Assembly (NCBI GenBank): GCA_960531495.1
Contig: OY482863.1
Coordinates: 9,592,000-9,655,999, forward strand
Reading direction: 5' to 3'
Source: Zeus faber
Lineage: Eukaryota > Chordata > Actinopteri > Zeiformes > Zeidae
Length of the DNA stretch: 64,000 nt
Both the position numbers and the translations under genes were made by a program. Shown piece by piece: positions 47,650 to 61,516 of the stretch; within the stretch, counting starts at the first letter, position 1, and every line of letters starts with the position of its first letter. A model generated the notes under the pieces. The model was not told the DNA's origin. It ran no database searches and saw only the letters and a program-made list of their open reading frames with translations.

Positions 47650-49820
47650 ATTCAGAAGAATAATTACAGTAGTTGATGAGCGACTTTTGCCGGTAATTAA
47701 CAGGCGGCTTGCTTCGTGCCGTTATAATTTTGGGTGTATTATAAAAAATATTGCGTATATTATAAGAGCCATTTGAAACCGTTTATCACATTCTTCAATG
47801 GACGGTGGGCGGGAGATCATTGTGTAATAACAATGATCAATGACGTTGCCGAACAAGGGGCAGCGGAGACGGTGAGTCTGCTGTTTGAACAGGAGCCAGG
47901 GACCAAGGACCCGCTTCCGCCTCCGTCTCCTCTAAGGTCACCTGAGGTCACCGGGAGGGTTTTTTTTTGTTTTTTTTTTCCTCCTCCTTTTTTCTTATCC
48001 CACCACACTGACCTCCGCTCTCCACGGAAAACTCCGGTCCCAACTGGGGATTAAAATTCCGCGGTGAATTTGGCCAAACCGGGGCCACATGAGTCGCTGG
48101 TTTTGTTGTTGTGCTTTTTTTTTTTTTTTTTTTTTCTTAAACGGTATAATTTGCCTGGTGGGCGGAATCGTTGGACATTGGGACATTTTGTCGGACGGAT
48201 AAACGATGGAAAAAGAACACGAGCTAAGAACGGCCGTAACGTGAGAGTCTTATTTGCAATAAAGTGAAGTGACCCTTATTTTCAAGTCTCCTTGGTCCCT
48301 TGTTGATGACATCATCGGCGTAGCTCTTCACTAATAGTGGTTTAATGCTAGAGTAGAGAGTGGAGGGCTGTAATTTTCCCACTCGCCGTCTCAAAGTAGA
48401 GACGACAAGCTTTTTAATGTGGTCTGGGCTAATTCGGGACGCAGCGCCACAGCTGTGGGGCACCTTGAGGTTTATTTATTTATTTTTTTTTCTCTTTCTC
48501 GATTTTGCTCCTGCCGTGATATTAAAAGAAAGAGAAACTCAATATCCTGCTAGGTGAAATGCACGCACGTAGAGCCCGTAAATCAGTTTGGCCGATATAT
48601 CTGTCATTATTTGACTTTTTTTGACGACATTGGGATCGGCAGTCATGCAGCTGATGTGTCCGGATGTTTTTCTTTTAATAAGTATAATAAGCACATTTTT
48701 TAAAATGATTTATCCTGTAACCGCCAGTTGGAACATCGTAATTGCGCTACGCGCTACTTCTGTAACGACACGTTGGTCAGTGTCACTTGTGCCTCATCCA
48801 ATATTCTCCACAGCACAGACTGGTCTGTACGGATTCTGTGTAAAGTGATAAGTCACTTATTACAATACTTTTAAGTTACTCTGCCAAATTAGTGTAGAGC
48901 TCCGACGAGGCTGAATGAATCCATGTTTGTTTACACTCGCTCCACGTGGGGATCACGTTTTACGTCGCCGTAAAGCGTTCTGCCGCTGATTTGCGACATA
49001 GCATAGGGGAAGGACCATTGTGTATTTTATATTTACTTGTTTGCTCGTTCATTGTATAATAAAGTGAAATGTTCTTTTCCTATATTGAAGTTTAATATAT
49101 ATATTTAATTCGATACAATCTTCAATATAGTTTATTTTTTTGTCGATCAAAAAGTTTGCTGTGTTTATTTTTATTTATTTTGTTGCCTATAAATGAAACA
49201 TTTTCAAATATAGAAACTTTAACAAACTTTCATAAAAATCTAATTTATTTAAAGAAAATTTGCAGTTTTTGACAAAATGTCGGTCAAAACATAGGTGATT
49301 GGTCGGCTAGGACTCACAAATCTGGCACCGGTCGGGCTCTCCGCACAAGGCCTGCTGCGTTTCTGGGTCCACAATACGTCTCGCAGGAAGCTCCCCAAAC
49401 TAATATCACACTCACCAAAATCGCAAATCCGTCTTTTTATGTCCGCAAACCTTCAAACCATTTCTTTGTAAATGCGTCCATTCAGTCGTCTCCTGACCTG
49501 AGAGGGCCTCGCCTCGCCCTAATTAATATTCACGAGTTGACCTTTGATTGACAGGTACAAACTCAGTGCACTTGACAGCTCAGCGGGTGGGCGTGGCTTC
49601 CTGCCGCTATGTACCCGAGGACGTCGTGAGAATCGGAAAGAGAAAAACCGACTGAGATCGAAGGAACTAGGGGGGTTGCTATTTAAAAAATAAAAAATAA
49701 AAAAATAAAATAGATAGAAATATAAATTTCTACCTCTTCAGTAAGTTGAAGTTTTTTAATTTCGGTCTGGCTTGCAAAGAAAAGGAAGCACTCTCCCTTG
49801 GCTCTTTGGTCTGAGACGCA
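47650..49820. other. AT-rich DNA, probably decayed repeats
   Basis: T runs at 48117-48135 and 48482-48490. 49040-49330 is strongly AT-rich with TATATTGAAGTTTAATATAT-like repeats. 49490-49570 is a short unique island with CCTAATTAATATTCACG and TGACCTTTGATTGACAGG. No gene seen. Confidence 0.4.
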
Positions 49821-49829
49821 ATCAAACGA

Positions 49830-50195
49830 GCCGCCAGAACAGCTTCAAGGCACCTTGGTGTCTGGAGTGTCTGGAACTCTACACGTCGCTCCAAAACCTC
49901 CCATAGGTGTTGAGTTGAGTTGAGATCTGGTCACAGGACCGGTGAAGACCATAGCATACCATTCACATCATTTTCACACTCATCAAAACGTACAGTGACC
50001 AGCCCCCCCCCCCCCCCCCCCCCCGATGGATGGGGGCCATTTTTGACCCAAAATCAAGGTCAACTGCGCCTGCTCAGCCACAGAGCATGATGGGATGTTC
50101 ATTTCTTGAGTGTGTCATGCACTCACACCTCTGTGGAAGCACCTGCATTTGTTATGTTTCTCCACTCATTTGTTCAGGTTTTTCCTTTAATTTGT
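49830..50195 (-). mobile_element. Tc1/mariner transposon remnant
   Basis: Phrases AGAACAGCTTCAAGGCACCT, CTCCCATAGGTGTTGAGTTG, GAGATCTGGTCACAGGACC, CATAGCATACCATTCACATC and GATGGATGGGGGCCATTTT, in this order, match the transposase-coding part of a fish Tc1-like family, read on the minus strand. TGTGGAAGCACCTGCATTTG near 50131 resembles that family's terminus. Large internal parts are missing and a C22 run (50003-50024) interrupts it. Confidence 0.6.
50003..50024. repeat. Poly-C tract (22 C)
   Basis: Uninterrupted C run within the Tc1 remnant. Confidence 0.95.
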
Positions 50196-50199
50196 CGTG

Positions 50200-50818
50200 T
50201 GTGCGTGTGTGTGCCCTGCAGCAAGCTGAATGTGTCATTATGAATGTATATCCACATAATGACGTCCATTCCTGACGCATTAACAAACTCGGGCACATGA
50301 GCACACACATGCAAGCCTCCACCTACTCCGTCCCCTCGGCTACGTCGGCACACAGATCAACAGCCGCTCTGTTTGAAGTGGAGAGCCTTAATCTCCAACA
50401 TAATTATTTACATTGCCACAGTTGTACCGGTATCGAAAGAGTTTTTTTCCGCGGATCATTGCATCACCGACTTGCGGTCGTCATTGTGGCAGGTCCTCTT
50501 ATTTTTTATTTTTATTTTTTAAACGTAAGGACACCTTTTTGGGTGACGCGGTCGGCCGTCGTTTTCGTATGAGCTTAGGGAGTCGATGTCACGGCACGTT
50601 ATGCAACGCCGCTTCGGTTAAAGACCGCACCTCAGCACCATTTATGAAACGACTCGTAGCGGCTCGCGCGCACACACACACAATTTGATCCCATTGTACC
50701 AGTCAGGTCCAGGGTGGAGGGGGGGTGCCTGTTGACTCCAATTCTGAGCAGAGAAGTCTCTAATGAGCGCTGTCAGTGTTGACATAAAGACCGCCCCCAC
50801 ACAGCCCGCTCTGGTAGA

Positions 50819-50856
<38 letters not shown>

Positions 50857-51200
50857 CAGCACCATCCTGAACGGCAGAGGTGAGGTTCGGATGGTTTTGT
50901 GTCCTGGGACCACCCTCCCAGGTCAATCAGAGGGGCTTTCTAAAGATGGAACTCCGTCCCGACGGTCAGAATCGTGCTGCTTTTTCTTTTTCCGGGGGGC
51001 TGGGGGGGGTGATCCGCTGTGTTGTCGTACGCGAGTGGCGTTCAGATGGCGTCGGGGGGGTGGGGGCTCTTAAAACATTCTGCCTGCGTGTTCCAGCATT
51101 GCGTGTCCTGGAAGCTCATTTCTTAATAATTCATCCAGACAACTGGAATGATTATTCTATGAAAATGCACCGAAAAAGTTCCCCCCCCTTCCCCTCCGCC
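50200..51200. other. Unique DNA with a (GA)n tract
   Basis: GA array at about 50816-50852. No gene seen. Confidence 0.5.
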
Positions 51201-51204
51201 TCCT

Positions 51205-51207
<3 letters not shown>

Positions 51208-51283
<76 letters not shown>
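51208..51283. repeat. (GT)38 microsatellite
   Basis: 76 bases of pure GT. Confidence 0.97.
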
Positions 51284-51285
<2 letters not shown>

Positions 51286-51710
51286 AAACAAAGGAGGTGT
51301 CAGCATGAATTAACCCCTCCACACACACCTGACCGGGCGGAGAAGGGGCTTTGGAGAAGAGTTCTGCTGAGTCGCACATGAAATCCTAGTCGCGCCCCCA
51401 TATACACCCCTCCTCCATCAGCCCCCTCCGCCACCACCTTCCCCACTCCTGAGGTCCTCTAACAAGCTTGTTGGGAAGAGGATAAGGCGTGTTAAATGAA
51501 TAATTTACCGCGTCGACGAGGAGCGCTGCTTATTTATTTAATGCCGGCTGGGTGCGACTGAGCGGGGCCAACCTGTGTAGACCGACCGCCCTACGCCCCC
51601 TACACCGCTGCAAGCCGCCGAAACGACCGGAGTGCGACGCCCCGTTAGCGAGAACAAATCGAGGCCTCGCGTCCCTTTTAATGGAAGGCCGAAGCGACAG
51701 GCGTTTAGGT

Positions 51711-51736
51711 GGGGGGGGGGGGGGGGGGGGGGGGGG
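51711..51736. repeat. Poly-G tract (26 G)
   Basis: Longest homopolymeric G run in the window, in CpG-rich DNA (51500-51830). Confidence 0.96.
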
Positions 51737-51739
51737 CTG

Positions 51740-52470
51740 AGTGTTCATGCACACGGCGCCCGCTCACGCTTGTCGAACACGGCCGCCGCCACCGCCTAAC
51801 CATCCCGGTGTGAGAACCGTGTCGGGGACCGGTGTAGCTTGTCACAAACGAGACCTTGTACATATATTATTATAGATGAATGACTGCGGTCGGCACGAGG
51901 GGGGGACAAGATGTAGAACATACGTAGAACACACGTAGAACATACCAGGCTAAATGCTAAAACGGCCGTCTGGCTTCTCTTTGATTTTTGGGTCTTTCCT
52001 TATCTGTGTTTCTAGGGGAGCGAGGAGAGGGAGGGACAGGACCCCAGGACGACCAACCCCCAACCCCCTCCCTCCGCGAAACGGCAGGAGTCACGGTGGA
52101 GGGCGGAGCCACGGAGGAAAGAACCACCCTATAGGTAAAACTAAAAAAAAGAAAATGGATTTCTCTTTTGGAGAGCTCTGCGTTTCATGTTCCTGCGTCT
52201 TCAGGGGGCGTTCGGGCCGTGGTGTTTTTTTTTTTTTTTTTTGGTGAGACGCCACCGGGGGAGGGAGGAGGATGAATTAATGTCAGGTCTCGTTCAATTA
52301 TTGAAAGTCACTCGACCAATCGGACTACGGTAAAAGACAAAAAAAAAAAAAAAAAAGAAAACCTTCCCCCGCCATCCAGGCCTTTTGTCTTTTTTCATTC
52401 CCCCTTCCTCCTCCTCTTCCTCCCGTTGACGGAGACAAGCACTACTCAGCGGGAGCCGTATGGGGCCACT
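51740..52470. other. Unique DNA with T and A runs
   Basis: T18 run near 52225-52242 and A17 run near 52340-52356. No gene seen. Confidence 0.5.
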
Positions 52471-52471
52471 G

Positions 52472-52472
<1 letters not shown>

Positions 52473-52556
<84 letters not shown>

Positions 52557-52592
52557 CGTGTGCGCGTGTGTGCGCGCGTGTGTGCGCGCGCG
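52473..52592. repeat. (GT)n with GCGC interruptions
   Basis: About 80 bases of pure GT passing into GTGC/GCGC-type repeats. Confidence 0.95.
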
Positions 52593-52769
52593 CCCTCAGT
52601 CCCTCCCAGGAGAGTGAAATCCCACGGCTCGCGTTGACCTCGTTATAAAAATAGCTTGTCTACTCATCTATCCTGCCATCACACTTCCCTCCATTTCTCT
52701 TCCCTTTCCCCACTCACTCACTCTGGACGGCCATCCTCTCTCTGACTTCCGCTCTCCGCTCCTCTCCAT

Positions 52770-52890
52770 CCACTGTTTGCGATGGATTTAGCGGGCGAGA
52801 TTAAAGGCTTAGTATAAGTCTTGGAGATGGCCAGGTCTTCATTCCACCTGCCATCGCTAATCTCGCCTCCTAATCTTGGATGGTAAGATG
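52770..52890. other. Possible conserved block with two inverted pairs
   Basis: GCGATGG (52779) and GGCGAGATTA (52794-52803) each have an exact reverse complement downstream, CCATCGC (52851-52857) and TAATCTCGCC (52858-52867). The order is A, B, A', B', not a simple hairpin. The surrounding DNA is repeat-free. Confidence 0.3.
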
Positions 52891-53005
52891 TCTCATAATC
52901 ACAAGGGAGGTAAACAACGCGCGACTCCGGCGACCCACGCCGAAACCTGTCGCGGTCGTCCTTCCCCCGGAGTCCAAAGGCATGCTGGGTATTGCGCCCG
53001 ACTCC

Positions 53006-53023
53006 CCCCCCCCCCCCCCCCCC
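53006..53023. repeat. Poly-C tract
   Basis: About 18 consecutive C. A G13 run follows at about 53290. Confidence 0.9.
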
Positions 53024-53347
53024 ACCTCTAACCTGTTTTCCAGTTTTTCACCTCCGTGATACCTGGGTCTCCATGGAACCCCGGCTCCCCCGCCCGCCCC
53101 GCGTGCCTGGTGAATTTAATGGCGGTGGCGGGGGTTGGCGGTCGTTACAGGGGGGTGGTCCCGGCCGGCGCCTTTGAAGGTGCCAGACAGAGCGTCTAAC
53201 CCCCCAACGCATCAAAAGACACCTCTCGGTGGCTCAGTCGCTGCTCAATTAATGGACCGTAACCTCACCCTGCTCCGTCCAGACGGACGGGGGGGGGGGG
53301 GGTGGGGGCGGTAATGGAGTATCACCTTTTTGTACTTGTGTAAGTAA

Positions 53348-53382
53348 CACAAGATACACTACCAGCTGTAGTGTATCATGTG
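53348..53382. repeat. 15-bp inverted repeat with one mismatch
   Basis: Arm CACAAGATACACTAC (53348-53362), loop CAGCT, arm GTAGTGTATCATGTG (53368-53382). One mismatch near the base of the stem. Confidence 0.88.
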
Positions 53383-53399
53383 TGAGAGCGTAAATTACT

Positions 53400-54240
53400 G
53401 CGAACTCAACTGGCAACCCCTCCTCCCCGGTCCCCCCCCCCCATTTTTTTATTTATTTTTTGTCTTTTAAAGTGGTAATTCCTGTGATTCTTTTAAATCA
53501 ATCCACATTTAATACTTTTTTGATATTTGGCTGGCAGGTTATAAAAACCCCCCCCCAAAAAACGTAGTTCGTTAGGAGCGTCTGCTCCTTTATGCACCGG
53601 TCCCACAGTTGCCGGCGGGGTCCGCCTGTCCCGGCGAGAATGCAAAGATGAGCAACGGGCTCGAAGAAGGCCGCGCTGAATTTGTCGGTAAACCGTCGAC
53701 ACGGATAAACATTCACAAAAATGCCAAAGATATCCCCGCCCCTCAAGTGACCCAGACGCCTCAAAATCGACCATTTTTATAGCCGTGACAAAAACCCGGG
53801 TTTTGTTTCCGTTTCGAACGGGATTCTGCGATCAGCAAGTGTAATCCAACCAACGCTGACGATCTCATGGATTTCCACTTTAAAATGACGACGACTGATT
53901 CACGGGAGATGCCTTCATTAAATAACCCCTTTATTTTTTTATTTTTATTTTTTATCTCCCTGGTCCGTTTCCGGATACGAGTTTAAACCTGGCGGCTCGT
54001 CCGTCCGCCAGCTTCCCTTAGGTTTTCACCTCTTTTCCCACCCGTTGAACATAATTCTGTCCCCTCTTTATGCGGCGGCTTACGGATCCTCGAAGAGGGT
54101 ATGCCGAAGCGGATCAAGCCGCCTGGCGTTGACCTGCTTCTTTGAGAGCGCCGGCTTCTCCACCGCGACGGGAAGGGAGAGAGGGGAGGGAGAGACGGGG
54201 CTGCATCATCTGCATATTCTTTTGATCTGCCGCCGGGTTC
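53400..54240. other. Unique DNA, no gene seen
   Basis: C runs and T-rich patches (53440-53470, 53930-53955) with CpG-containing DNA at 53580-53730 and 54000-54200. No exon recognised. Confidence 0.5.
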
Positions 54241-54440
54241 NNNNNNNNNNNNNNNNNNNNNNNNNNNNNNNNNNNNNNNNNNNNNNNNNNNNNNNNNNNN
54301 NNNNNNNNNNNNNNNNNNNNNNNNNNNNNNNNNNNNNNNNNNNNNNNNNNNNNNNNNNNNNNNNNNNNNNNNNNNNNNNNNNNNNNNNNNNNNNNNNNNN
54401 NNNNNNNNNNNNNNNNNNNNNNNNNNNNNNNNNNNNNNNN
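54241..54440. other. Assembly gap (200 N)
   Basis: Exactly 200 N. The right flank resumes with AAATAAAAATGTGTGTGG and a G run, so the gap may hide simple repeat DNA. Any frame crossing it is meaningless. Confidence 0.99.
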
Positions 54441-55440
54441 AAATAAAAATGTGTGTGGGGGGGGGGTCTCCCTCGCGGAACAACATCTCGGGGAAATCTG
54501 CATCTTAACGGAGACGCGGAGGAGGCCTAAAATTAGACCTCGTCCTCCTCCACTTTCCTTCCTTGATTTTACTCCCCCTCCTCCTCATTAATCCCATTCT
54601 CGCGGTGCTTTGAGAGCGATCATTAGGGCAGAGGATGGGGGACACGTCTGAACACAATTGTTTGTCTCCATGTCCCACTCAACGTGGGGGGGGGGGTCGG
54701 CATACTGTACATTAGGCTTGTGTTGATTTGCGATCAAATCGTATATTGAAGGGGTGATCGGCGGTTGATATTTCCCACGCTGGTAATAAGGTGAACTAAC
54801 TTACCATCAGAACTAAGATGTGGTGAGGTCTAAGACACCTGCACCCTGCTGTACAGTTAGAGAGCGGTTTCTGGTGGAGCGGCACGTCCGCCGGGCATGC
54901 CCCTCCACCATGCTTTGTGCGCCACGAGAGTAGTTAACGTTATGGATGTTATTATCAAGGTAATGAGGTCCCCGAGATGAGAATCTCGGAAACTGCAAGG
55001 CGCGTCAATGCCCCTGGATGGTCATCTTGCAGAGAAAAAATACTTTGGACCCTCAAACCCACCAAAAAAGGTGTGTGTGTGTGTGTCCGTCAAGATCCAG
55101 CGCTCCTGTCCCTCTGCTCTGGATGGAGGCCTTGTCAGTGGAGGATCACACAAAACTGACATGGTTCCACCTCCATCCTACTCCCACCCCCCACGGCGAT
55201 CTCGAGCGGCCATGATTTGACGACCGTACATCACCATCGACGACACGTTTGACACGATCCACCACTGCGGGATCTTTATGCGTGGATAAATGTCCACACA
55301 CACAAACAGACTGAGCTGGATGCAGGTTGAGGGATAGCGATGATTTGTCGTGGCCTGCACTGAATTGCCTTTGGTTTTTGCGTTTGCAAGGGCGTCTAAT
55401 CGGCGGAATGATGCCTTGTCAATATTCCAAAGATATTAAC
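54441..55440. other. Unique DNA, no gene seen
   Basis: The repeat-free segment at 54590-54680 and a short GT array near 55074-55086 are the only notable parts. Confidence 0.5.
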
Positions 55441-55449
55441 TGTAGATAT

Positions 55450-55697
55450 TACCCTATGCCTCCTTTGATTATTAACGCTGCATTGCCGTAACTTGTACTT
55501 ACTGTCGACTAACTGCTACTCGCCCACATTGACCTCGCTAGTTAGAATAATTTTACTTCATGTTGACTCGTGTAGACAGACGTGGACATACGTGTTATTT
55601 TTCGTCTTTTAATTTGTATCTCTTTCTCGACTGCACGCCGTAACGCCAGAATTTCCCTCCGGGGTTTATAAAGCATTGCCTCATCTTATCTTATATC
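55450..55697 (+). mobile_element. LINE 3'-tail remnant (fish L2-like)
   Basis: Contains GCCGTAACTTGTACTTACTG, then AATTTCCCTCCGGGGTTTAT, AAAG and a CATCTTATCTTATATC tail. The CCTCCGGGG...AATAAAG-type phrase plus a short tandem tail is characteristic of fish LINE 3' ends. Confidence 0.6.
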
Positions 55698-55739
55698 AGA
55701 CTTAAGGTCTCATGTGAGAGAAGCACAGAAGTAAGCTGC

Positions 55740-56265
55740 AAAGAAACAACTGTGCTAATAATAATAAAAATAATAATAATAATAAGCACCTTTCATACAC
55801 AGCAATGCAGCTCGAGTTCTTTACATTAATAGAAGGCAAATGAGTAATGATGATGGTAGTCATAATAACAATAATGATAATAATAATAATTATAGAAACA
55901 AAAGCTAAATGTGTTTAATAATGATTCCTAAACATTATATTCATCAAGTTAAGCTGTTGAAGAAATTGAAGAATCAAAATCGGTTTATTCCGCCAGGACA
56001 TTTAGATACACTACAGCTAGGAATTAGTTGTGTTGAGTTTTGCTGCGTTTCACAAAGACGGTTTGCATAAAAAAAGCTTAACAGTCTGGAAAAAAATGGA
56101 GAACAAGTATAATAATGAAATAAAATTGGGGAAAAAAGCGAAGTAAAAATATATATTTTTCAAATATATACAAATAGCAAAAAATACAAAACAGAAATAG
56201 TCAGATATATGAAATTATACTTAACTAATAAAGTAAATAAAATGAATAAAATTCCTCTTTTTCTT
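55740..56265. repeat. AT-rich retroelement-like repeat with (AAT)n
   Basis: (AAT)n arrays around AAGCACCTTTCATACACAGC and GAGTTCTTTACATTAATAG, a phrase pair common in fish dispersed repeats. AT-rich DNA continues to 56260. Confidence 0.4.
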
Positions 56266-56511
56266 AGCAATGCAAGTTAATCCACACCTCTCCTCGGCTC
56301 TGGTCTCTACCTCTTCTCCTCCCCCGGTTCCTCCGCAACCCACTTCCATTTCCTTACTACTGCTGTTCGACCTACTCCGGGGGTCTAAATGTCACGGCGG
56401 AGGTAAAGGTCAGGTAAAGGTTTACCGTTGGCAGGTTGCCCTAAGGGAGGCTAACATGGCACCAGCTGCCCAAGGGTGCACGTTAGACCGGACACAACGC
56501 TTCACACACCG

Positions 56512-56513
<2 letters not shown>

Positions 56514-56551
<38 letters not shown>

Positions 56552-56680
56552 CGACCTACCTATAACTGTCACCTCCACTCTGGCTCGACACTGCTGGGCT
56601 CTGTGTGTGTGTGTGTGTGTACGTGTGTGCGTACGTACTTGTGTACGTACTTGTGTGTACGTACGTGTGTGTGTGCATAT
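56514..56680. repeat. (CA)n and (GT/ACGT)n arrays
   Basis: CA array at 56514-56549. At 56602-56677 a GT array with repeated GTACGTAC palindromes. The two are in opposite orientation, about 50 bases apart, and could pair. Confidence 0.9.
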
Positions 56681-56859
56681 GATTGAGGACGTGACAGCTC
56701 CCCGGGAATGACACACGAGGCGTCGGACGCCAGGTCAAAGGTCGTGGGTTGTCAAAGGGTTTAAGGTGTCCTGCCTCGAAAAAGAGCAGCGCTTTCCGCC
56801 CCTTACTCCAAGAACCCAAAGTCACATTTTGCGCATCTTGAGCAAAAATTGGTCTCGAG

Positions 56860-57010
56860 CAGAGGTTAAAAACACGATCGAGTCTTGGATTTGCCTGTTT
56901 TTATGCAGGCCCCTTTGTTGTCAGCTGTGGGATTTCGCTATCGATTAGCGTGCATTCCCATGCAGGACAGAGCAGCAGGGTCCTAATTGGAATGGATTTC
57001 TCCCATGCAT
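56860..57010. other. Possible conserved non-coding block
   Basis: Repeat-free, with CTATCGATTAGCGTGCATTC and GGGTCCTAATTGGAATGG phrases, immediately left of a long TG array. Confidence 0.25.
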
Positions 57011-57013
57011 TGA

Positions 57014-57144
<131 letters not shown>

Positions 57145-57330
57145 ACAGACATGAATACCATTTTCTGTGTTCTGTCCACCACATTTTGTCCTTTTGAAAG
57201 GCCGAAAAGCCACAGTGGATTCCCCACTTTGTGTGTGTGTTCGGGCAAAACTCTCTCTCCTCTTTGGCGCTCTTCGCCATGCAGCGTCCTGGGATGAGAC
57301 AAGGACCTCTGCAAACAATGATTCCATTTT

Positions 57331-57331
<1 letters not shown>

Positions 57332-57368
<37 letters not shown>

Positions 57369-57405
57369 AGAATGAAGAGAGCGCTGAAGAGAGCGCTGAA
57401 GAGAA
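57332..57405. repeat. (GA)n and 15-bp tandem repeat
   Basis: GA array at 57332-57364, then tandem AAGAGAGCGCTG units. Confidence 0.9.
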
Positions 57406-57696
57406 TGTCTGGCCTTAAGTAGGAGACATGAGCACCTTTTTTTTTTTTTTATGCTTACAGGTACAAGCCACGGAGCACATGTTTCCCCCTAAGTTCCCTC
57501 CGAAGCGGGGCTAAAAAAGAAAAAGCGGATTGATTGTTTTTTTGTGTTTTCGCGCCGGGCTCTGAGGTTTTGGCAGTTGCAAGAGAGCAAAGGGAGGTGA
57601 AATGGAGGTGTTGTGCTCCGTCTCCATCTCCTTTCCCCCTCCCGCTCTACACGGACGCACTAATCCTACAACTGGTTGTCTGTCGGAGAAAAAAAG

Positions 57697-57889
57697 GTGT
57701 GTGTGTGTGTGTGTGTGTGTGGGGGGGTGGAGTAATAGGGAACATTGCCGCCGGTCATGGCTACTCACAGCCGACTGGCCTCGACCCCCCGTGATGTGCC
57801 CTCTTATCTAGCCCAGATCCCGGCCTTTCATCTGCCCCCCGAAGACCTGGGGGTGCTTGGCTCTCCGCTGGCTCTGGAGTCCACCTTCC

Positions 57890-57925
<36 letters not shown>
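57697..57925. repeat. (GT)n and (CA)n arrays
   Basis: GT array at 57697-57721 and CA array at 57897-57925, flanking about 175 unique bases. The frame starting at 57745 runs into the CA array and is not a recognised protein. Confidence 0.9.
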
Positions 57926-57926
<1 letters not shown>

Positions 57927-58460
57927 CACAGATAATCGCACCACACCCACACACTTCATTCCAAAGCCCCTCAATCAACAACCTCTATCTCCGAGTCCCA
58001 GATCATCCCGGCCTTCACCTACCAGGGAGATAAAAGTCCACCACCACCGCAAACCCTTCTTCTGTCTTCCCCTTTTTTCCTCAAATTAAAAAAACAAACA
58101 AAAACAAAAAAAAAACGTAAATGTTTTAAGGCAGATAAGGCAATCAAGAGTGTATTTCCCAATACTGACTATAAGCTGAGACGGAATAATGATCATGAAA
58201 CCGTCCGACTATTCTCGACGCACGCCACGCCGCCTCGTCCCCGGGACTCATGCTGGGTTAGTTATGCAGCGAAGAGCCAGGGCTCCCAAAATGTGAACAA
58301 TTTAAACCCATTTATAGAGCCTAGCAAAACACGCCAGGCATCTGTGTTTGACATTTCACCGAGAACGGGCATCGCCGCCGCTTCCAAAATCATATTATGC
58401 CACGAACAATAGGCCCTCACAGGCCAGTCATTTTTGTTTGTTTTGTTTCTGCTGCTGCTG

Positions 58461-58610
<150 letters not shown>

Positions 58611-58619
58611 CATATTGTG

Positions 58620-60240
58620 CTCCAGGTGGAAGGCCTGGGCGTCCCGGCGCTGCCCTCCTGCTCAACCCTGACCTGTTTCCAAAGTAAACAGCAGAACCTC
58701 ACCTCTCAACCCCCCGGCCTTACCTGATTATCTGCCTCTGTGGATTCATAGGCCCCATCTAACCGTCTCTCTCCCTCCCTCTCCACCCATCACCATTCCT
58801 CCGGAGCAGCCAGAAACCAGGTTCCCCTCCCTCAGCCTAGCCCCGACCCCTGACCTCAGTCGGATTAGAGCGGTTGGCGTTTCAAAGCCGGCGGCAGATT
58901 GAATGGCATCTGTGACCTCCGTGCGCCGTTCTCCCGAGCCCCTCTAAGTCATTCTCCACAGAAGCAAGACACATACAGTTCAAGCGCGGTAATGACTAGT
59001 GCTAAAAGCTGACTCTTAGACCCCTTCTCTTTGTAGGCGCTCCCACTGAGACGGCCGGCTGGCGGCGCGGCACCCCCTGCTCTTCCCAAGACAACACGGA
59101 GCTATTTAGGTATCCGGGGAGATCCTGACAGAGTTGGCCTCCGTTGGCATTGAATATGGACGAACATGATACTTTTTTCGCCAGGGGCGTTCCCATTCGT
59201 GTTCGTTTTTTATTTTTTATGTCTTGATCAAAGAAGTACAAACATGATGTCCAATACACTTCATATCATGTCCTACCTTGTTGCTGTTACCGTCTGTTGC
59301 CAACAAACTCTGGCGCGGCTTGCGGGCCAGGCCTTTAAGCATCTGTGGATAAAGCCTTCACGATGTGATGTGATGACAAGGCATCCCATTATGTCATCGT
59401 GCCAGTGCGATTTGGAATAGAGAGCGGGAAAATAACGCCAATCCATCACTTTTTTATTTATATATATTTTTTAAGAGGTTTGGTTTTAATGTTTTGTTGT
59501 AGAGTTCTGGGAACTGGGGCTCATAAAATAAGTTTTTCCCTTTTCCCATTTTCGATCGGATCTCCATCTCCGCACTTCTCCCGTTATGTCACCCTGTAGA
59601 AGTCATGGGTTGCTCTGTAACACTGTTTGTCCTTAAAGTTCCTTTTGACCAAAACGGAGATTTGCAGATTTTGATTGCGAGCTTGAGACGGTGTGCGGGG
59701 GTTTTTCTGGGATTCCGGTTCTTCTAACCCTGCCCCTCGACGTAGCGGTGAGAAGAACCCTGTTTTTCCCCTTGCTCTGTGATGGGGCCGGCTGTGGCAG
59801 GCTTTCAATTTTTATCATTTTTTTTACTCCGTCACGGCTCGATCCCTGTCCGATTCCGTTCCGACAAGCTGACGATTGCGTTCCCGTCGTCTCGTCGGTC
59901 CAATTATCAGCCCAAGCTCCTGATATTGTGCCTCCGGTGTCTGGCCTACGGCGCTGGCTGTGAATACAAAGGGTTTGATACTTCATGACAGGTCTTTGGA
60001 GAAGGTATCGTCGCGGCGCCCTCAAGGATGTGCCACACACTTTGAGACCAATAGCATGGCTCACACCGGATTTGAGCTCTATCCAGATCCATTTTTGCGT
60101 TTATGTATTTTGTCTCTCATCCCTCTCGTGGTCCACATGGAGACGCGTTTTACCTCGGCCTCTCCAACTGTAAACCTTTGCATGCCGAAACTTAACAAAT
60201 CAGGGTCTGCCTTTTTTGGGGCCAAATAACCCCCCCTCCC
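58620..60240. other. Unique DNA, no gene seen
   Basis: Repeat-poor stretch upstream of znf438. It should contain or flank the exon preceding 61927, but I could not identify one by protein similarity. 58850-59160 is the most regulatory-looking part. Confidence 0.45.
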
Positions 60241-60241
60241 C

Positions 60242-60244
<3 letters not shown>

Positions 60245-60301
<57 letters not shown>
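60245..60301. repeat. (CA)28 microsatellite
   Basis: 57 bases of pure CA. Confidence 0.96.

Positions 60302-61516
<1,215 letters not shown>

Noticed and set aside
53983..54503. Frames spanning the N gap
   Set aside because: They consist mostly of undefined residues from 200 N.
57745..58089. 114-codon plus-strand frame beginning MPPVMATHSRL, considered as a znf438 5' exon
   Set aside because: It runs through a CA microsatellite and shows no resemblance to the ZNF438 N-terminus.
59633..60064. 143-codon minus-strand frame
   Set aside because: No simple repeat, but also no recognisable family, splice signals or conserved motif; antisense to the znf438 direction.
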